A stretch of DNA of 64,000 bases from Xanthobacter tagetidis (GCF_003667445.1 NZ_RCTF01000020.1:38569-102568); one strand, 5' to 3'. Shown: positions 1-7,945, numbered from the stretch's first letter. The notes: generated from the sequence alone by a model not told the origin. Made by a program: numbers and translations.

Positions 1-1
1 C

Positions 2-853
2 GGGGCGGTGAACGGGCAGATCCGCATCACCGAGCAGGGGGAGATCATCTCCTCCAAATATTCCAATCCGGACGTCGGGCGCCGCAACCTGGAAATCCTT
101 GTCTCGGCCACGCTGGAGGCCTCGCTGCTCCAGCCGCAGCACACCGCGCCGCGGCCGGAATTCCTCAGCGCCATGGAGGAAATCTCCGCCGAGGCGTTCC
201 GGGCCTACCGGCACCTGGTCTACGAGACCGAGGGGTTCGAGGACTATTTCTGGTCCTCCACCGTCATTTCCGAGATCGCGACGCTGAACATCGGCTCGCG
301 CCCCGCCTCGCGGGCGAAGACCCGCGCCATTACCTCGCTGCGCGCCATCCCGTGGGTGTTCTCCTGGGCGCAGTGCCGGCTGATGCTGCCGGCCTGGTAC
401 GGCTTCGGCACCGCGGTGGAAGCGTTCGCCGCGCGCCGGCCGGACTACGGCCTGTCGTTCCTGCAGGCCATGTACCGCGAGTGGCCGTTCTTCCGGACCT
501 TGCTCTCCAACATGGACATGGTGCTCTCGAAAAGCTCGCTGGCGGTCGCCTCGCGCTATGCCGAGCTGGTGCCGGACGCGCGGCTGAGGGAGGAGATCTT
601 CGGGCGCATCCGCGCGGAATACGGGCTCACCATCGCCCATCTGCTCGCCATCATGGGGCAGGCGCGGCTCCTGGAGGGCAACCCGCTGCTCGACCGTTCG
701 ATCCGCAACCGCTTCCCCTATCTCGACCCGCTGAACCATCTCCAGATCGAGCTTCTGAAGCTCCACCGGGGCAATGGCGGCGACGACAAGGTGCTGCACG
801 GCATCCAGCTGACCATCAACGGCATCTCGGCCGGCCTGCGCAATTCGGGCTGA
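2..853 (+). CDS. ppc: Phosphoenolpyruvate carboxylase, C-terminal part (5' truncated by window edge)
   Basis: Carboxylates phosphoenolpyruvate with bicarbonate to oxaloacetate, an anaplerotic cytoplasmic reaction. About 283 C-terminal residues are visible of a protein that is usually near 900. The visible part opens with the conserved RITEQGE motif and the SSKYSNPDVGRRNLE stretch, and ends with TINGISAGLRNSG, the typical PEPC carboxy-terminus that contributes to the active and effector sites. The frame is open from base 2, so the true start lies outside the window. No downstream gene is co-directional within about 140 bp, so this is probably the end of its transcript. Confidence 0.95.
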   Translation, partial: GAVNGQIRITEQGEIISSKYSNPDVGRRNLEILVSATLEASLLQPQHTAPRPEFLSAMEEISAEAFRAYRHLVYETEGFEDYFWSSTVISEIATLNIGSRPASRAKTRAITSLRAIPWVFSWAQCRLMLPAWYGFGTAVEAFAARRPDYGLSFLQAMYREWPFFRTLLSNMDMVLSKSSLAVASRYAELVPDARLREEIFGRIRAEYGLTIAHLLAIMGQARLLEGNPLLDRSIRNRFPYLDPLNHLQIELLKLHRGNGGDDKVLHGIQLTINGISAGLRNSG

Positions 854-991
854 GCGGGCGGCGATGCATGCCGCCCGCCGCTCCGCCCCCGCCGCTCGCG
901 GTATTTCGCATCTGGCTCAAGAGTTCGCAGCAGCGCGGCCGCCGCTTGCGTTATGTCTTTCAAGAATCAAACGAACACGGAGCGGCGAATA

Positions 992-1192
992 GCATCCGGC
1001 GGGCGCCTGGCTTGCGCGGTGGCCATCATGGGCACCGCGCAGCTCGGCGCCGAGCTCAACCCGCAGGAGGTGAAGCTCATCACCGCCTTCCTGCATTCGC
1101 TCACCGGCAAGGTGCCGCAGGTGATCTATCCGGTGCTGCCGGTGGAGACCGCGGCCACGCCGAAGCCCACCGTGGAGGTGGTCAAGCCCTGA
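992..1192 (+). pseudogene. Remnant of a di-heme cytochrome c peroxidase (C-terminal tail only)
   Basis: The frame reads AVAIMGTAQLGAELNPQEV, then ITAFLHSLTGKVPQVIYPVLP. This matches the C-terminal helix and tail of bacterial di-heme cytochrome c peroxidases (CcpA/MauG family), where a conserved A-x-x-IM-x-x-QLG-x-x-L is followed by IV-x-FL-x-(S/T)LTG and a YPVLP-type end. No CxxCH heme motif and no recognisable peroxidase body lies upstream in any frame. The open frame starts at 953, but its first dozen residues do not look like the family. I read it as a decayed fragment rather than a working 79-aa gene. It sits between ppc and a convergent secreted-protein gene. Confidence 0.6.
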
Positions 1193-1216
1193 CACCGCCG
1201 GGGGCGGCCCTGAACC

Positions 1217-1242
1217 GAGCGGGCGCCAAGCGGCGCCCGCTC
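1217..1242 (-). terminator. Hairpin downstream of the small secreted protein gene
   Basis: An 11-bp perfect inverted repeat (GAGCGGGCGCC with GGCGCCCGCTC) closes an AAGC loop just past the stop of the minus-strand gene ending at 1255. There is no good T-run on the minus strand, so intrinsic termination is plausible but unproven. Confidence 0.4.
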
Positions 1243-1259
1243 ACTGGCGCCCGCTCACT
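1232..1259. repeat. 14-bp tandem duplication
   Basis: The unit GGCGCCCGCTCACT occurs twice head to tail (1232-1245 and 1246-1259). The first copy forms the 3' arm of the hairpin at 1217-1242. The second contains the stop codon of the minus-strand gene at 1255. This looks like a recent slippage duplication. Confidence 0.7.
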
Positions 1260-1569
1260 GGCAGGCGCAGCTGTAGCTGGAGGCGCGCACCTCCTGCTTG
1301 CCGTAGGGCACCATGCACACATTGGCCCAGCTGGGCGTCAGGTTGAAGCCCGGGCGCCAGCCCTCGCCATTCTGATTGGCCGCGCAGACATAAAACAGGT
1401 TCTGGCTGTTCTTCCAGGCGCCGGTCGAGACCGGCTCCATCTTCTTCATGCCGCAGACGTCGCGGCAGGATTGGCCGTTGGCCGGATGCCAGACCACGTC
1501 GGCGGACGCCGCGCCGCCCAGCAGCGGCAGTGCGGCGAGCGCAGCCGCCAGAGCAAGTTGAACACGCAT
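1255..1569 (-). CDS. Small secreted six-cysteine protein, function unknown
   Basis: 104 residues. The N-terminus has a clear Sec signal peptide (MRVQL, then an Ala/Leu-rich core ending ASA before DVVWHP), so the mature protein is about 80 aa in the periplasm or outside. The mature part has six cysteines (SCRDVC, YVC, NVC, SCAC) spread over its whole length, which suggests up to three disulfides. I do not recognise the family. The gene stands alone, about 180 bp downstream of the hpt stop on the same strand and convergent with the peroxidase remnant. Confidence 0.75.
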   Translation of the reverse strand: MRVQLALAAALAALPLLGGAASADVVWHPANGQSCRDVCGMKKMEPVSTGAWKNSQNLFYVCAANQNGEGWRPGFNLTPSWANVCMVPYGKQEVRASSYSCACQ

Positions 1570-1749
1570 GTGAAAGCCCCCTCCGACGCGCCGCCCCCGA
1601 AGAGCGATCCGCCCCGGTGGTTTCGGCCCGCGCCGCGCCGGCGTCGTGCCGGCACCGGCCCTCCCGGCGGTCGCTCGCGAGGGCAGATACCGATTTCACA
1701 AGCTTGGCCTTACTACAAGAATGACCCAAAGGAAGGGGGGCCTACCGGC

Positions 1750-2286
1750 TCAGTCCAGCCCCTGGATGTGGCCGATGAACGGCAATTGCCGGAAGGCGTG
1801 GGCGACGTCCATGCCGTAGCCCACCACGAACACGTCCGGGCACGCGAAGCCGACGAAGTCGGCGTCGATCTGCACCGCCCTTTTGCCGGGCTTCTCCAGC
1901 AGCACGCACACCAGCACCCGCCGCGCCCCGCGCGCCATCAGCAGATCCTTGGCGAAGGCGAGGGTGCGGCCGGATTCCAGGATGTCGTCGATCAGCAGCA
2001 CGTCGCGGCCGCGCACGTCGCTCTCGATGTCCTTGAGGATCTCCACCTGGCCCGAGGAAATGGTCGCTTCGCGGTAGGAGGACAGGTGCACGAACTCCAC
2101 CTCGGGCGTGAGGCCGGAGGCATGGAGCGCGCGCAGGAGGTCGGCCGCGAACATGAACGAGCCCTTCAGCACCGCGACCGCCAGGAGGGCGTCCGGCCGC
2201 GCCAGCGCGATCTCGGCGGCCAAAGCGTGGTTGCGGGCGGCGATGCGGTTCTCGTCATAGAGGACGGTGATGTTGGGCAGCGTCAT
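1750..2286 (-). CDS. hpt: Hypoxanthine phosphoribosyltransferase
   Basis: Salvages hypoxanthine (and often guanine) to IMP/GMP using PRPP in the cytoplasm. At 178 aa it has the normal family length. The PRPP-binding loop VLLIDDILESGRT lies near residues 96-108. The GSFMFAADL segment near 42-50 is also characteristic of type I PRTases. I chose ATG 2286 (MTLPNITVLYDE) over an in-frame ATG ten codons upstream, because family members begin close to the VLYDE strand. The gene is divergent from ftsE, with about 134 bp between the starts. Confidence 0.93.
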   Translation of the reverse strand: MTLPNITVLYDENRIAARNHALAAEIALARPDALLAVAVLKGSFMFAADLLRALHASGLTPEVEFVHLSSYREATISSGQVEILKDIESDVRGRDVLLIDDILESGRTLAFAKDLLMARGARRVLVCVLLEKPGKRAVQIDADFVGFACPDVFVVGYGMDVAHAFRQLPFIGHIQGLD

Positions 2287-2420
2287 GGTTCCTCGTCTGG
2301 GGGGAGGGGCGAGCATGGACCGGCGCTCCGACCCCGTCCAGGGGCAGGGCGGTTTCGCCGCGCCGCGCTTGGTTTATGGTTGTCCGCGTGCGCCTTGGAC
2401 GATTCGCGGGGGTGGCGTCG

Positions 2421-3080
2421 GTGGTCCGGTTCGAGAATGTGGGATTGCGCTACGGGATGGGCCCGGAAGTGCTGAAGGACGTGTCCTTCGGCATCGAGCC
2501 CAATTCGTTCCAATTCCTCACCGGACCCTCGGGTGCGGGCAAGACCACCTTGATGCGCCTGATGTTCCTGTCGCTGAAGCCGACGCGCGGGCTCATCACT
2601 CTGTTCGGGCGCGACGTGTCCTCGCTCGATCCCGACGAGGTGGCGGTGCTGCGCCGGCGCATCGGCATCGTGTTCCAGGATTTCCGCCTGCTGGACCATC
2701 TCACCACCTACGAGAACGTCGCCCTGCCGCTGCGCGTGCTCGGCAAGGAGGAGACCAGTTACCGCGCGGAGGTGACGGAATTGCTGCAATGGGTCGGGCT
2801 CGGCGACCGCATGGACGTGCTGCCCCCGGTGCTGTCGGGCGGCGAGAAGCAGCGCGCCGCGATCGCCCGTGCCCTGATCGGCCGGCCGGAATTCCTGCTC
2901 GCCGACGAGCCGACGGGCAATGTGGACCCGACGCTGGCGCGCCGCCTGCTGCGCCTGTTCATCGAGCTCAACAAGTCGGGCACCTCGGTGCTGATCGCCA
3001 CCCACGACATCGCGCTGATGGACCAGTTCGACGCGCGGCGCCTCGTGATCGCGGACGGACGGCTCTATGTCTACGACTGA
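2421..3080 (+). CDS. ftsE: Cell division ATP-binding protein FtsE
   Basis: ATPase partner of FtsX. The complex is an ABC-type mechanotransmitter at the inner membrane that couples the divisome to cell-wall hydrolases. Visible motifs are Walker A GPSGAGKTT (residues 35-43), the Q-loop in FQDFRLLDHLTTYENVALPL, the signature LSGGEKQR, Walker B LLADEPT and the switch His in ATHD. FQDFRLL and the LTTYENVALPLRV stretch are FtsE-typical. GTG 2421 gives 219 aa, the usual length; an upstream ATG at 2376 would add 15 atypical residues. The gene overlaps ftsX by 14 bp, so the two are translationally coupled. Confidence 0.93.
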   Translation: MVRFENVGLRYGMGPEVLKDVSFGIEPNSFQFLTGPSGAGKTTLMRLMFLSLKPTRGLITLFGRDVSSLDPDEVAVLRRRIGIVFQDFRLLDHLTTYENVALPLRVLGKEETSYRAEVTELLQWVGLGDRMDVLPPVLSGGEKQRAAIARALIGRPEFLLADEPTGNVDPTLARRLLRLFIELNKSGTSVLIATHDIALMDQFDARRLVIADGRLYVYD

Positions 3081-4041
3081 GACCGAACGCGTGGAGAAGG
3101 CCATCTCCGGCGCTCCCATGGGCCCCGCCGGGAAGCCGGCGCGCCCCTCGCGCGCGGCGGCGATCGTGCCGCGCGCCACGGTCGCCGGCCGGGCGCTGGT
3201 GGCGGTGGTGGCGATCATGACCTTCCTCGCCTCCCTCACCATCGGCACCGCGCTCGCCGTGCGCGCCACCGCCGCGACCTGGCGCGCCGACGTGAAGCGC
3301 GAGGTGACGATCCAGATCCGCGCCGGCGAGAAGGCCGCGACCGACGCCCAGGTGCAGGCGGCGGTCGACCTCGCCAAGGGCACCGCCGGCATCGCCGGCG
3401 TCCATGTGCTGACGCCGGAGGAGACGTCCCGCCTGCTGGAGCCCTGGCTCGGGGCGGGACTGGACCTTGCTGATCTGCCGGTCCCGCGCGTCATCGTCCT
3501 GCGGCTCGACGGCACCGGCCGGGCGGACCTGCCGCGGCTGAAGCGCACCTTGTCCGACCGCATCCCGACCGCCACCCTGGACGACCATCGCAACTGGTCG
3601 GAACGGCTCGCCCTGATGGCGCAGGGCGTCACCGTCACCGGCATCGGGCTCCTGGCGCTGGTGGCGCTCGCCACCATCCTCACTGTGGTGTTCGCGACCC
3701 GCGCGGCGGTGGCGACGAACCGGTCCGTCGTCGAGGTCCTGCATTTCGTGGGCGCCCGCGACGGCTTCATCGCCGCCCAGTTCCAGCGCCATTTCCTGCG
3801 CATCGGCGCGGAGGGCGGGCTGATCGGCGGCCTCTCCGCGTGCGCCATCTTCCTCGCCGTCGCCTTCCTGCCGCGTTCGGGCCTGCTGCCCGCGGGCGAG
3901 GACCAGACGGCCTTCCTCGGCTGGCTCGATCCCGGCCCGCTGGGATTTGCCGGCATCGGCCTCGCGGTTGTAACGGTGGCGCTTGCCACCGCGCTCACCT
4001 CGCGCGTGACCGTTTACCGAACGCTCAGGACGATTCAATGA
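3067..4041 (+). CDS. ftsX: Cell division protein FtsX (permease-like)
   Basis: Membrane partner of FtsE. At 324 aa it has the FtsX topology: a Pro/Ala-rich cytoplasmic N-tail, TM1 near residues 45-65 (ALVAVVAIMTFLASLTIGTAL), a large periplasmic domain, then three C-terminal TMs (LLALVALATILTVVF, GGLSACAIFLAVAFL, IGLAVVTVALATALTS). The start overlaps the end of ftsE by 14 bp. The next two genes (YdcF-like and plsC) follow closely on the same strand, an arrangement I know from many Hyphomicrobiales. Confidence 0.92.
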   Translation: MSTTETERVEKAISGAPMGPAGKPARPSRAAAIVPRATVAGRALVAVVAIMTFLASLTIGTALAVRATAATWRADVKREVTIQIRAGEKAATDAQVQAAVDLAKGTAGIAGVHVLTPEETSRLLEPWLGAGLDLADLPVPRVIVLRLDGTGRADLPRLKRTLSDRIPTATLDDHRNWSERLALMAQGVTVTGIGLLALVALATILTVVFATRAAVATNRSVVEVLHFVGARDGFIAAQFQRHFLRIGAEGGLIGGLSACAIFLAVAFLPRSGLLPAGEDQTAFLGWLDPGPLGFAGIGLAVVTVALATALTSRVTVYRTLRTIQ

Positions 4042-4102
4042 TCCGCCCGGTGCCTCGCGGCTGGCGGCGGGGCCGTCCTCGCGCGCGCCGCATTCGCGCA
4101 TC

Positions 4103-4822
4103 ATGGTCGCCGTCATGAGCCTGTCCAACGGAGCCCTGGCCCCGCGCCGGGCGGAAAAAGAGGCGCGCAGGACCTCGATGGGGCGCACGCTGCTGCGCCG
4201 CGCCGTGACGCTGGTCGTGCTCTTGGTCGGCCTCGCCGGCGTGGCGGGCCTCGCCGGCTTTCTCGTGTTCACCGCCCAGATCGCCGCGCGCGAACCGTCC
4301 AGCGTGAAGAAGGCCGACGCCATCGTCGTGCTCACGGGCGGGGCCGCACGCATTCCGGACGCCTTGGCTCTGCTGGCGGAAGGCCATGGCCGGCGGCTGC
4401 TCATCACCGGCGTCAATCCGTCCACCTCGTCCGACATGCTGCGCGAGAGCCTGCCGCAAAGCGACGCGGACCGGCTCATCGCCTGCTGCGTCGATCTCGG
4501 GCACAAGGCCCTCAATACGCTGGGCAATGCCATCGAGGCGTCGGAGTGGACCCGCAGCCAGCGCTTCCGCTCGATCCTGGTGGTGACAAGCTCCTGGCAT
4601 ATGCCGCGGGCGATGCTGGAACTGGAGCGCGCCTTGCCCGAGGTGGAGTTTGTGCCTTATCCCGTCGTCTCCACGCGGATGCAGGCGGAGCAATGGTGGC
4701 GCGATCCCCCGACCTTGAAGCTTATCCTCAAGGAATACCTCAAATACGTGATGGCTGCGGTGAAGATCCGGCCGGCGCAGGCGGTGGCGGCGCCGGGCGA
4801 ACAGGCGCGCGTTGGGCCGTGA
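4103..4822 (+). CDS. YdcF/SanA-like DUF218 membrane-anchored protein
   Basis: 239 aa with one N-terminal TM (residues about 32-58, AVTLVVLLVGLAGVAGLAGFLVF) followed by a DUF218 domain: ADAIVVLTGGAARIPDAL, LLITGV, NTLGNAIEASEW and VVTSSWHMPRAMLEL. DUF218 proteins are implicated in envelope functions such as peptidoglycan/lipid-carrier metabolism or vancomycin sensitivity, but the biochemical role is unsettled. ATG 4115 (MSLSNG) is an alternative start. The gene lies 61 bp after ftsX and 49 bp before plsC, so it is probably co-transcribed. Confidence 0.85.
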   Translation: MVAVMSLSNGALAPRRAEKEARRTSMGRTLLRRAVTLVVLLVGLAGVAGLAGFLVFTAQIAAREPSSVKKADAIVVLTGGAARIPDALALLAEGHGRRLLITGVNPSTSSDMLRESLPQSDADRLIACCVDLGHKALNTLGNAIEASEWTRSQRFRSILVVTSSWHMPRAMLELERALPEVEFVPYPVVSTRMQAEQWWRDPPTLKLILKEYLKYVMAAVKIRPAQAVAAPGEQARVGP

Positions 4823-4871
4823 GCCCCGGCGCGGTCCGGCGCCACCGGTCGGCCACGCGGAGGGCGGCGTC

Positions 4872-5621
4872 GTGAGCGTGGTCCGCTCCGCCCTGTTCCA
4901 GGCCGCGTTCTATGGCGTGACGCTGCTTTACATGCTGGTCTTGCTCCCGGCCTTGCCTTTCATTTCGCGGCAGACCCTGTGGCGCACCGGCGTCACGGCG
5001 TGGGTCTGCGCGGTGGCGTTCCTGCTGCGGGTGATCGTGGGCATCCGCGCCGAGGTGCGCGGGACCGAGAACATCCCGCCGGGCCCGCTGCTGATCGTGG
5101 CGAAGCACCAGTCGGCGTGGGAGACGCTGGCGCTGCTGCCCTACTTCTCCGACCCCGCCTTCATCCTGAAGCGCGAGCTGATGCGGATCCCGATCTTCGG
5201 CTGGTTCGCGGCCAAGACGCGCATGATCCCGGTGGACCGGTCCGCCGGGTCGAGCGCGCTGAAGGCCATGACGCGCACCGCGCGCGCCGAGATCGCCGGC
5301 GGCCGGCAGATCCTGATCTTTCCCGAGGGCACGCGCCGCCCGCCGGGGGCACCGCCGGAATACAAGTTCGGCGTCGCCCACCTCTATGCGAGCCTCGGCG
5401 TGCCGTGCCTGCCGGTGGCGCTCAATTCCGGCCTGTTCTGGCCACGCCGGGCGCTCAACTTCCGGCCCGGAACCATCATCGTGGAGTTCCTGCCGGCGCT
5501 GCCGGCCGGGCTGCCGCGGGATGCGTTCATGGCGCGCATCGAGCACGATATCGAGGCCGCCAGTGACCGCCTTCTCGCCGAGGGGCGGGCGGCGCTCGGC
5601 GCGGAGCGAGGGGCAGGGTGA
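4872..5621 (+). CDS. plsC: 1-acyl-sn-glycerol-3-phosphate acyltransferase
   Basis: Transfers an acyl chain to lysophosphatidic acid to make phosphatidic acid at the inner membrane. 249 aa from GTG 4872. The protein starts with a hydrophobic segment (ALFQAAFYGVTLLYMLVLLPALPF), then a second (WVCAVAFLLRVIVGI). The catalytic H-x4-acid motif appears as KHQSAWET, with Glu in place of the more common Asp, a variant I recall from alphaproteobacterial PlsC. FPEGTRRPPG is the second acyltransferase motif. An ATG at 4812 would overlap the previous gene and adds 20 non-family residues. Confidence 0.9.
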   Translation: MSVVRSALFQAAFYGVTLLYMLVLLPALPFISRQTLWRTGVTAWVCAVAFLLRVIVGIRAEVRGTENIPPGPLLIVAKHQSAWETLALLPYFSDPAFILKRELMRIPIFGWFAAKTRMIPVDRSAGSSALKAMTRTARAEIAGGRQILIFPEGTRRPPGAPPEYKFGVAHLYASLGVPCLPVALNSGLFWPRRALNFRPGTIIVEFLPALPAGLPRDAFMARIEHDIEAASDRLLAEGRAALGAERGAG

Positions 5622-5640
5622 GGTAGGCGGAAACGTCCTG

Positions 5641-5661
5641 TTATCCACACTCTGTGGAAAA
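5641..5661. promoter_or_regulatory. Inverted pair of DnaA boxes
   Basis: TTATCCACA (5641-5649) is a perfect consensus DnaA box. TGTGGAAAA (5653-5661) is the reverse complement of TTTTCCACA and fits TTWTNCACA. The two are separated by 3 bp and form an inverted pair directly upstream of a candidate -35 element. There is no AT-rich unwinding region, so a transcriptional role fits better than an origin. Confidence 0.65.
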
Positions 5662-5664
5662 CTC

Positions 5665-5698
5665 TTGATGGGGTGCGGCGACCGTTCTAGTTTCGTTC
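5665..5698 (+). promoter_or_regulatory. Promoter overlapped by an alphaproteobacterial LexA (SOS) box
   Basis: TTGATG (5665-5670), a 17-bp spacer and TAGTTT (5688-5693) form a candidate sigma-70 promoter. The direct repeat GTTC-N7-GTTC (5684-5687 and 5695-5698) is the known alphaproteobacterial LexA box, and its N7 spacer contains the -10 hexamer. A start point 7 nt after the -10 falls on the ATG at 5701, which implies a leaderless transcript. No Shine-Dalgarno sequence precedes that ATG. Confidence 0.6.
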
Positions 5699-5700
5699 TC

Positions 5701-6120
5701 ATGAACGCGACTGATTCGCTCCTCCTTCCCCTGGCCGATGCGGGCCGGCTCAACGGCCTGAGCAACGGCGCCCTGGGCGCGCGCTACCGCTTCTGGCGGG
5801 ATGCGGACGGCGTCCGCCATGTCTTCTCGGTCTATCCGGCCGACCAGGCGCCCGATTATCCGGACGCCATCGCCCTCGTCACCCGCCGCACCCCCGCCGG
5901 CCCGATCGCCATGTGGGCGGGACGGCCGGGCGCCGATGCGCGGCGCATGGCGGAGCGCCTCGATGCCGAGGAGATTCACATCCATGTGTTCGGCGACGCG
6001 CCGGCGCCGGCCTTGCGCGGGCTGATCCGCGACCGCGCTCCCATCGAGCGCGCGACGCCGCGCCCGGCCGACAGCGCCGCTTCGCTCGGCCTGCTGATCG
6101 CGCGCCGCGCGGCGGCCTGA
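5701..6120 (+). CDS. 139-aa protein of unknown function, probably SOS-controlled
   Basis: I do not recognise this protein. It has no signal peptide or TM segment and looks like a small cytoplasmic alpha/beta protein (YRFWRDADGVRHVFSVYP, AIALVTRR, EEIHIHVFGDAPAPALRGLIRDR). The C-terminus ends in an Ala/Arg-rich helix. The start at ATG 5701 sits 2 bp after a LexA box and 40 bp after two DnaA boxes, with no ribosome-binding site, so translation is probably leaderless. It follows plsC by 79 bp on the same strand but seems to have its own promoter. Control by DNA damage and DnaA would suggest a role tied to replication or the cell cycle; this is inference from the operator only. Confidence 0.75.
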   Translation: MNATDSLLLPLADAGRLNGLSNGALGARYRFWRDADGVRHVFSVYPADQAPDYPDAIALVTRRTPAGPIAMWAGRPGADARRMAERLDAEEIHIHVFGDAPAPALRGLIRDRAPIERATPRPADSAASLGLLIARRAAA

Positions 6121-6131
6121 GCCGTCCCGCC

Positions 6132-6740
6132 TCAGGCGCCGGCATGCCCCGGCCGCAGCTGGCGGGCGATCCAGGCCAGATCGGCGTCGGCCAGGCCCAG
6201 CGCCTCCAGCGCCGAGACGGTGGCGACCACGTAGTCGACGTTGGGGCCGGACTTGCCGTGCGAGCGCCGCACCAGCTCCATTTGTTCCTGGAGCCCGAGG
6301 CCCCTGGCGTACTGGGGGTGCGCGCGGTTCACCACATAAGCCAGGGCCGGCTCGGTGCGGCGCGATCCGTCGAGCAGCTGGATGCGCCGCGTGCATTCGC
6401 GGTAGACGCCGGAAATCTGCTCGCGCTCCGTCAGATAGGCATGCACCGCCGGCCAGTCTCCCGCCGCGACGCGGTACGCGATGCCCCGGCACGAGCCGCC
6501 CACGTCGAGCCCGAGGACCAGGCCGGGCTGTTCCGGCGTCCCCCGGTGGTGGAACGAATAGACGCACAGCGCCCTATGGGCGCCGATCAGCCGCGCCTCG
6601 CACCGCTCCGCGAAGGCGAAGCCGGGGTTCCACATCAGCGAGCCGTAGGCGAACACCCAGGTGTCGTGCGACGTGTCGTGCGACGGCCTGGCGGAGGGAG
6701 CAAACGGGCGATCGATCGGCGGCACCGGATCGGGCGGCAT
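6132..6740 (-). CDS. chaC: ChaC-like gamma-glutamylcyclotransferase
   Basis: Predicted to cleave glutathione to 5-oxoproline and Cys-Gly in the cytosol. 202 aa. The family signature WVFAYGSLMWNPGF lies near residues 28-41, followed by RALCVYSFHHRGTPEQPGLVLGLD and GSCRGIAYRV. The segment LTEREQISGVY carries the putative catalytic Glu region. The first 25 or so residues (Pro/Ser/His-rich) are probably unstructured, or the true start is further in. The gene converges on the 139-aa SOS-type gene, with 11 bp between the stops. Confidence 0.88.
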   Translation of the reverse strand: MPPDPVPPIDRPFAPSARPSHDTSHDTWVFAYGSLMWNPGFAFAERCEARLIGAHRALCVYSFHHRGTPEQPGLVLGLDVGGSCRGIAYRVAAGDWPAVHAYLTEREQISGVYRECTRRIQLLDGSRRTEPALAYVVNRAHPQYARGLGLQEQMELVRRSHGKSGPNVDYVVATVSALEALGLADADLAWIARQLRPGHAGA

Positions 6741-6832
6741 GGCGGCAAGGTCCCGCGGGGTACGTTGACAGACGGCGAAGAGCGTCGCCTAACAGCGCCA
6801 GAGCCCCGCCGCAAGCACGAGCCAGGTTGCCC

Positions 6833-7945
6833 ATGTCCGATGACGCCGCACCGTCCGCCCGCAGGAAGTCCTGGATCGTCTTCGTCCCGCTGGCCCTGTT
6901 CCTGCTCGTCGCAGTGATCTGGAGCGGGGTGTGGGTCTATGCCTCCAACCGGGCCGAACGCGAGATCGAAGCCTGGGTCGCGCGCGAGGCGCGGCTCGGT
7001 CGGATCTGGAACTGCGGCGAGCGCCACCTTGCCGGCTATCCGTTCCGCTTCGAGCTGAAGTGCCGGAGCCCGAGCCTGGAGACCCGCGGCGGCGATTCCA
7101 TCATCATCACCGCGGCTTCCGCCCAGGTGGTGGCGCAGATCTGGGCGCCGAACCACATCGTCGCCGAGTTCCAGGCGCCGGCGCGGGTGATGGATCGGGG
7201 CTCCGGCAAGAGCTACGCCGCCACCTGGCAGGTGCTCCAGATGAGCGGCGTGGGCGACCTTTCGGGGCAGCCGCAGCGCTTCTCGGTCCAGGTCATGGAA
7301 CCGCGCCTTCAGGAGGCGCAGGACCCCGGCGCGGCACCCGCTCCCGCACCCGCACCGGCGACGTCCGCCGCAGCGCCGGGTTCAGGCGATGCCGTGATCG
7401 GCGCGCATCTGGTCGAGTTCCATGTGCGCCGCACGCCGGGGCCGAGCGGCGCCCTCGACAATGTGGACTTCGCCTTCGGCGCCAAGAACGCCCGCGCCGC
7501 GGTGCTGGACCGCGCCGGCAGCCCCGGCCCGCTCGATGTGACGATCCAGGGCACCGTGACCGCGGCGGCAGACCTTCGTCCCATGCCGGTGGAGCAGCGC
7601 CTGAGGGCGTGGGCCGCGGCGGGCGGCGTCGCCCGCCTGGAGCGCCTTGCCCTGACCACGCCCACCGTCGCTGCCACCGCGTCCGGCGCGCTCTCGGTCG
7701 ACCCCGCCGGGCTTCTCAACGGCAAGCTCGATCTCGGCTTCGCCGGCTTCCAGGATCTGGTGGCCGGCCTCGGCCGGGCGGGCGCCATCCCGTCCGACCT
7801 CGCGCCGATCGTCTCTGCGCTGGCCATGGTGGGAAAGCCGACCACCGTGGAGGGCCGCAGGGGGGTGAGCTATGCCCTGTCGTTCAACAAGGGCGCGCTC
7901 CGGTTCGGCCCGCTGCAGGTGGGCTTCGTGCCGCCGCTGTTCTGA
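6833..7945 (+). CDS. DUF2125 membrane-anchored periplasmic protein
   Basis: 370 aa. One N-terminal TM (about residues 14-36, WIVFVPLALFLLVAVIWSGVWVY) anchors a large periplasmic part. The start of that part, ASNRAEREIEAWVAREARLGRIWNC followed by HLAGYPFRFELKC, is the recognisable beginning of DUF2125 proteins of Hyphomicrobiales. A Pro/Ala linker lies near residue 165. The function of the family is unknown. ATG 6833 was chosen over TTG 6827. The gene is divergent from chaC and convergent with the membrane protein that follows. Confidence 0.85.
   Translation: MSDDAAPSARRKSWIVFVPLALFLLVAVIWSGVWVYASNRAEREIEAWVAREARLGRIWNCGERHLAGYPFRFELKCRSPSLETRGGDSIIITAASAQVVAQIWAPNHIVAEFQAPARVMDRGSGKSYAATWQVLQMSGVGDLSGQPQRFSVQVMEPRLQEAQDPGAAPAPAPAPATSAAAPGSGDAVIGAHLVEFHVRRTPGPSGALDNVDFAFGAKNARAAVLDRAGSPGPLDVTIQGTVTAAADLRPMPVEQRLRAWAAAGGVARLERLALTTPTVAATASGALSVDPAGLLNGKLDLGFAGFQDLVAGLGRAGAIPSDLAPIVSALAMVGKPTTVEGRRGVSYALSFNKGALRFGPLQVGFVPPLF

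Noticed and set aside
2283..3998. Long open frame antisense to ftsE-ftsX
   Set aside because: Low-complexity Arg/Ala/Ser translation without any family motif; a by-product of high GC third positions in the true genes on the plus strand.
5641..5661. DnaA boxes as part of a replication origin
   Set aside because: Only two boxes, no AT-rich unwinding element and no origin-linked genes (dnaA, hemE, parAB, repABC). The position upstream of a -35 fits regulation better.
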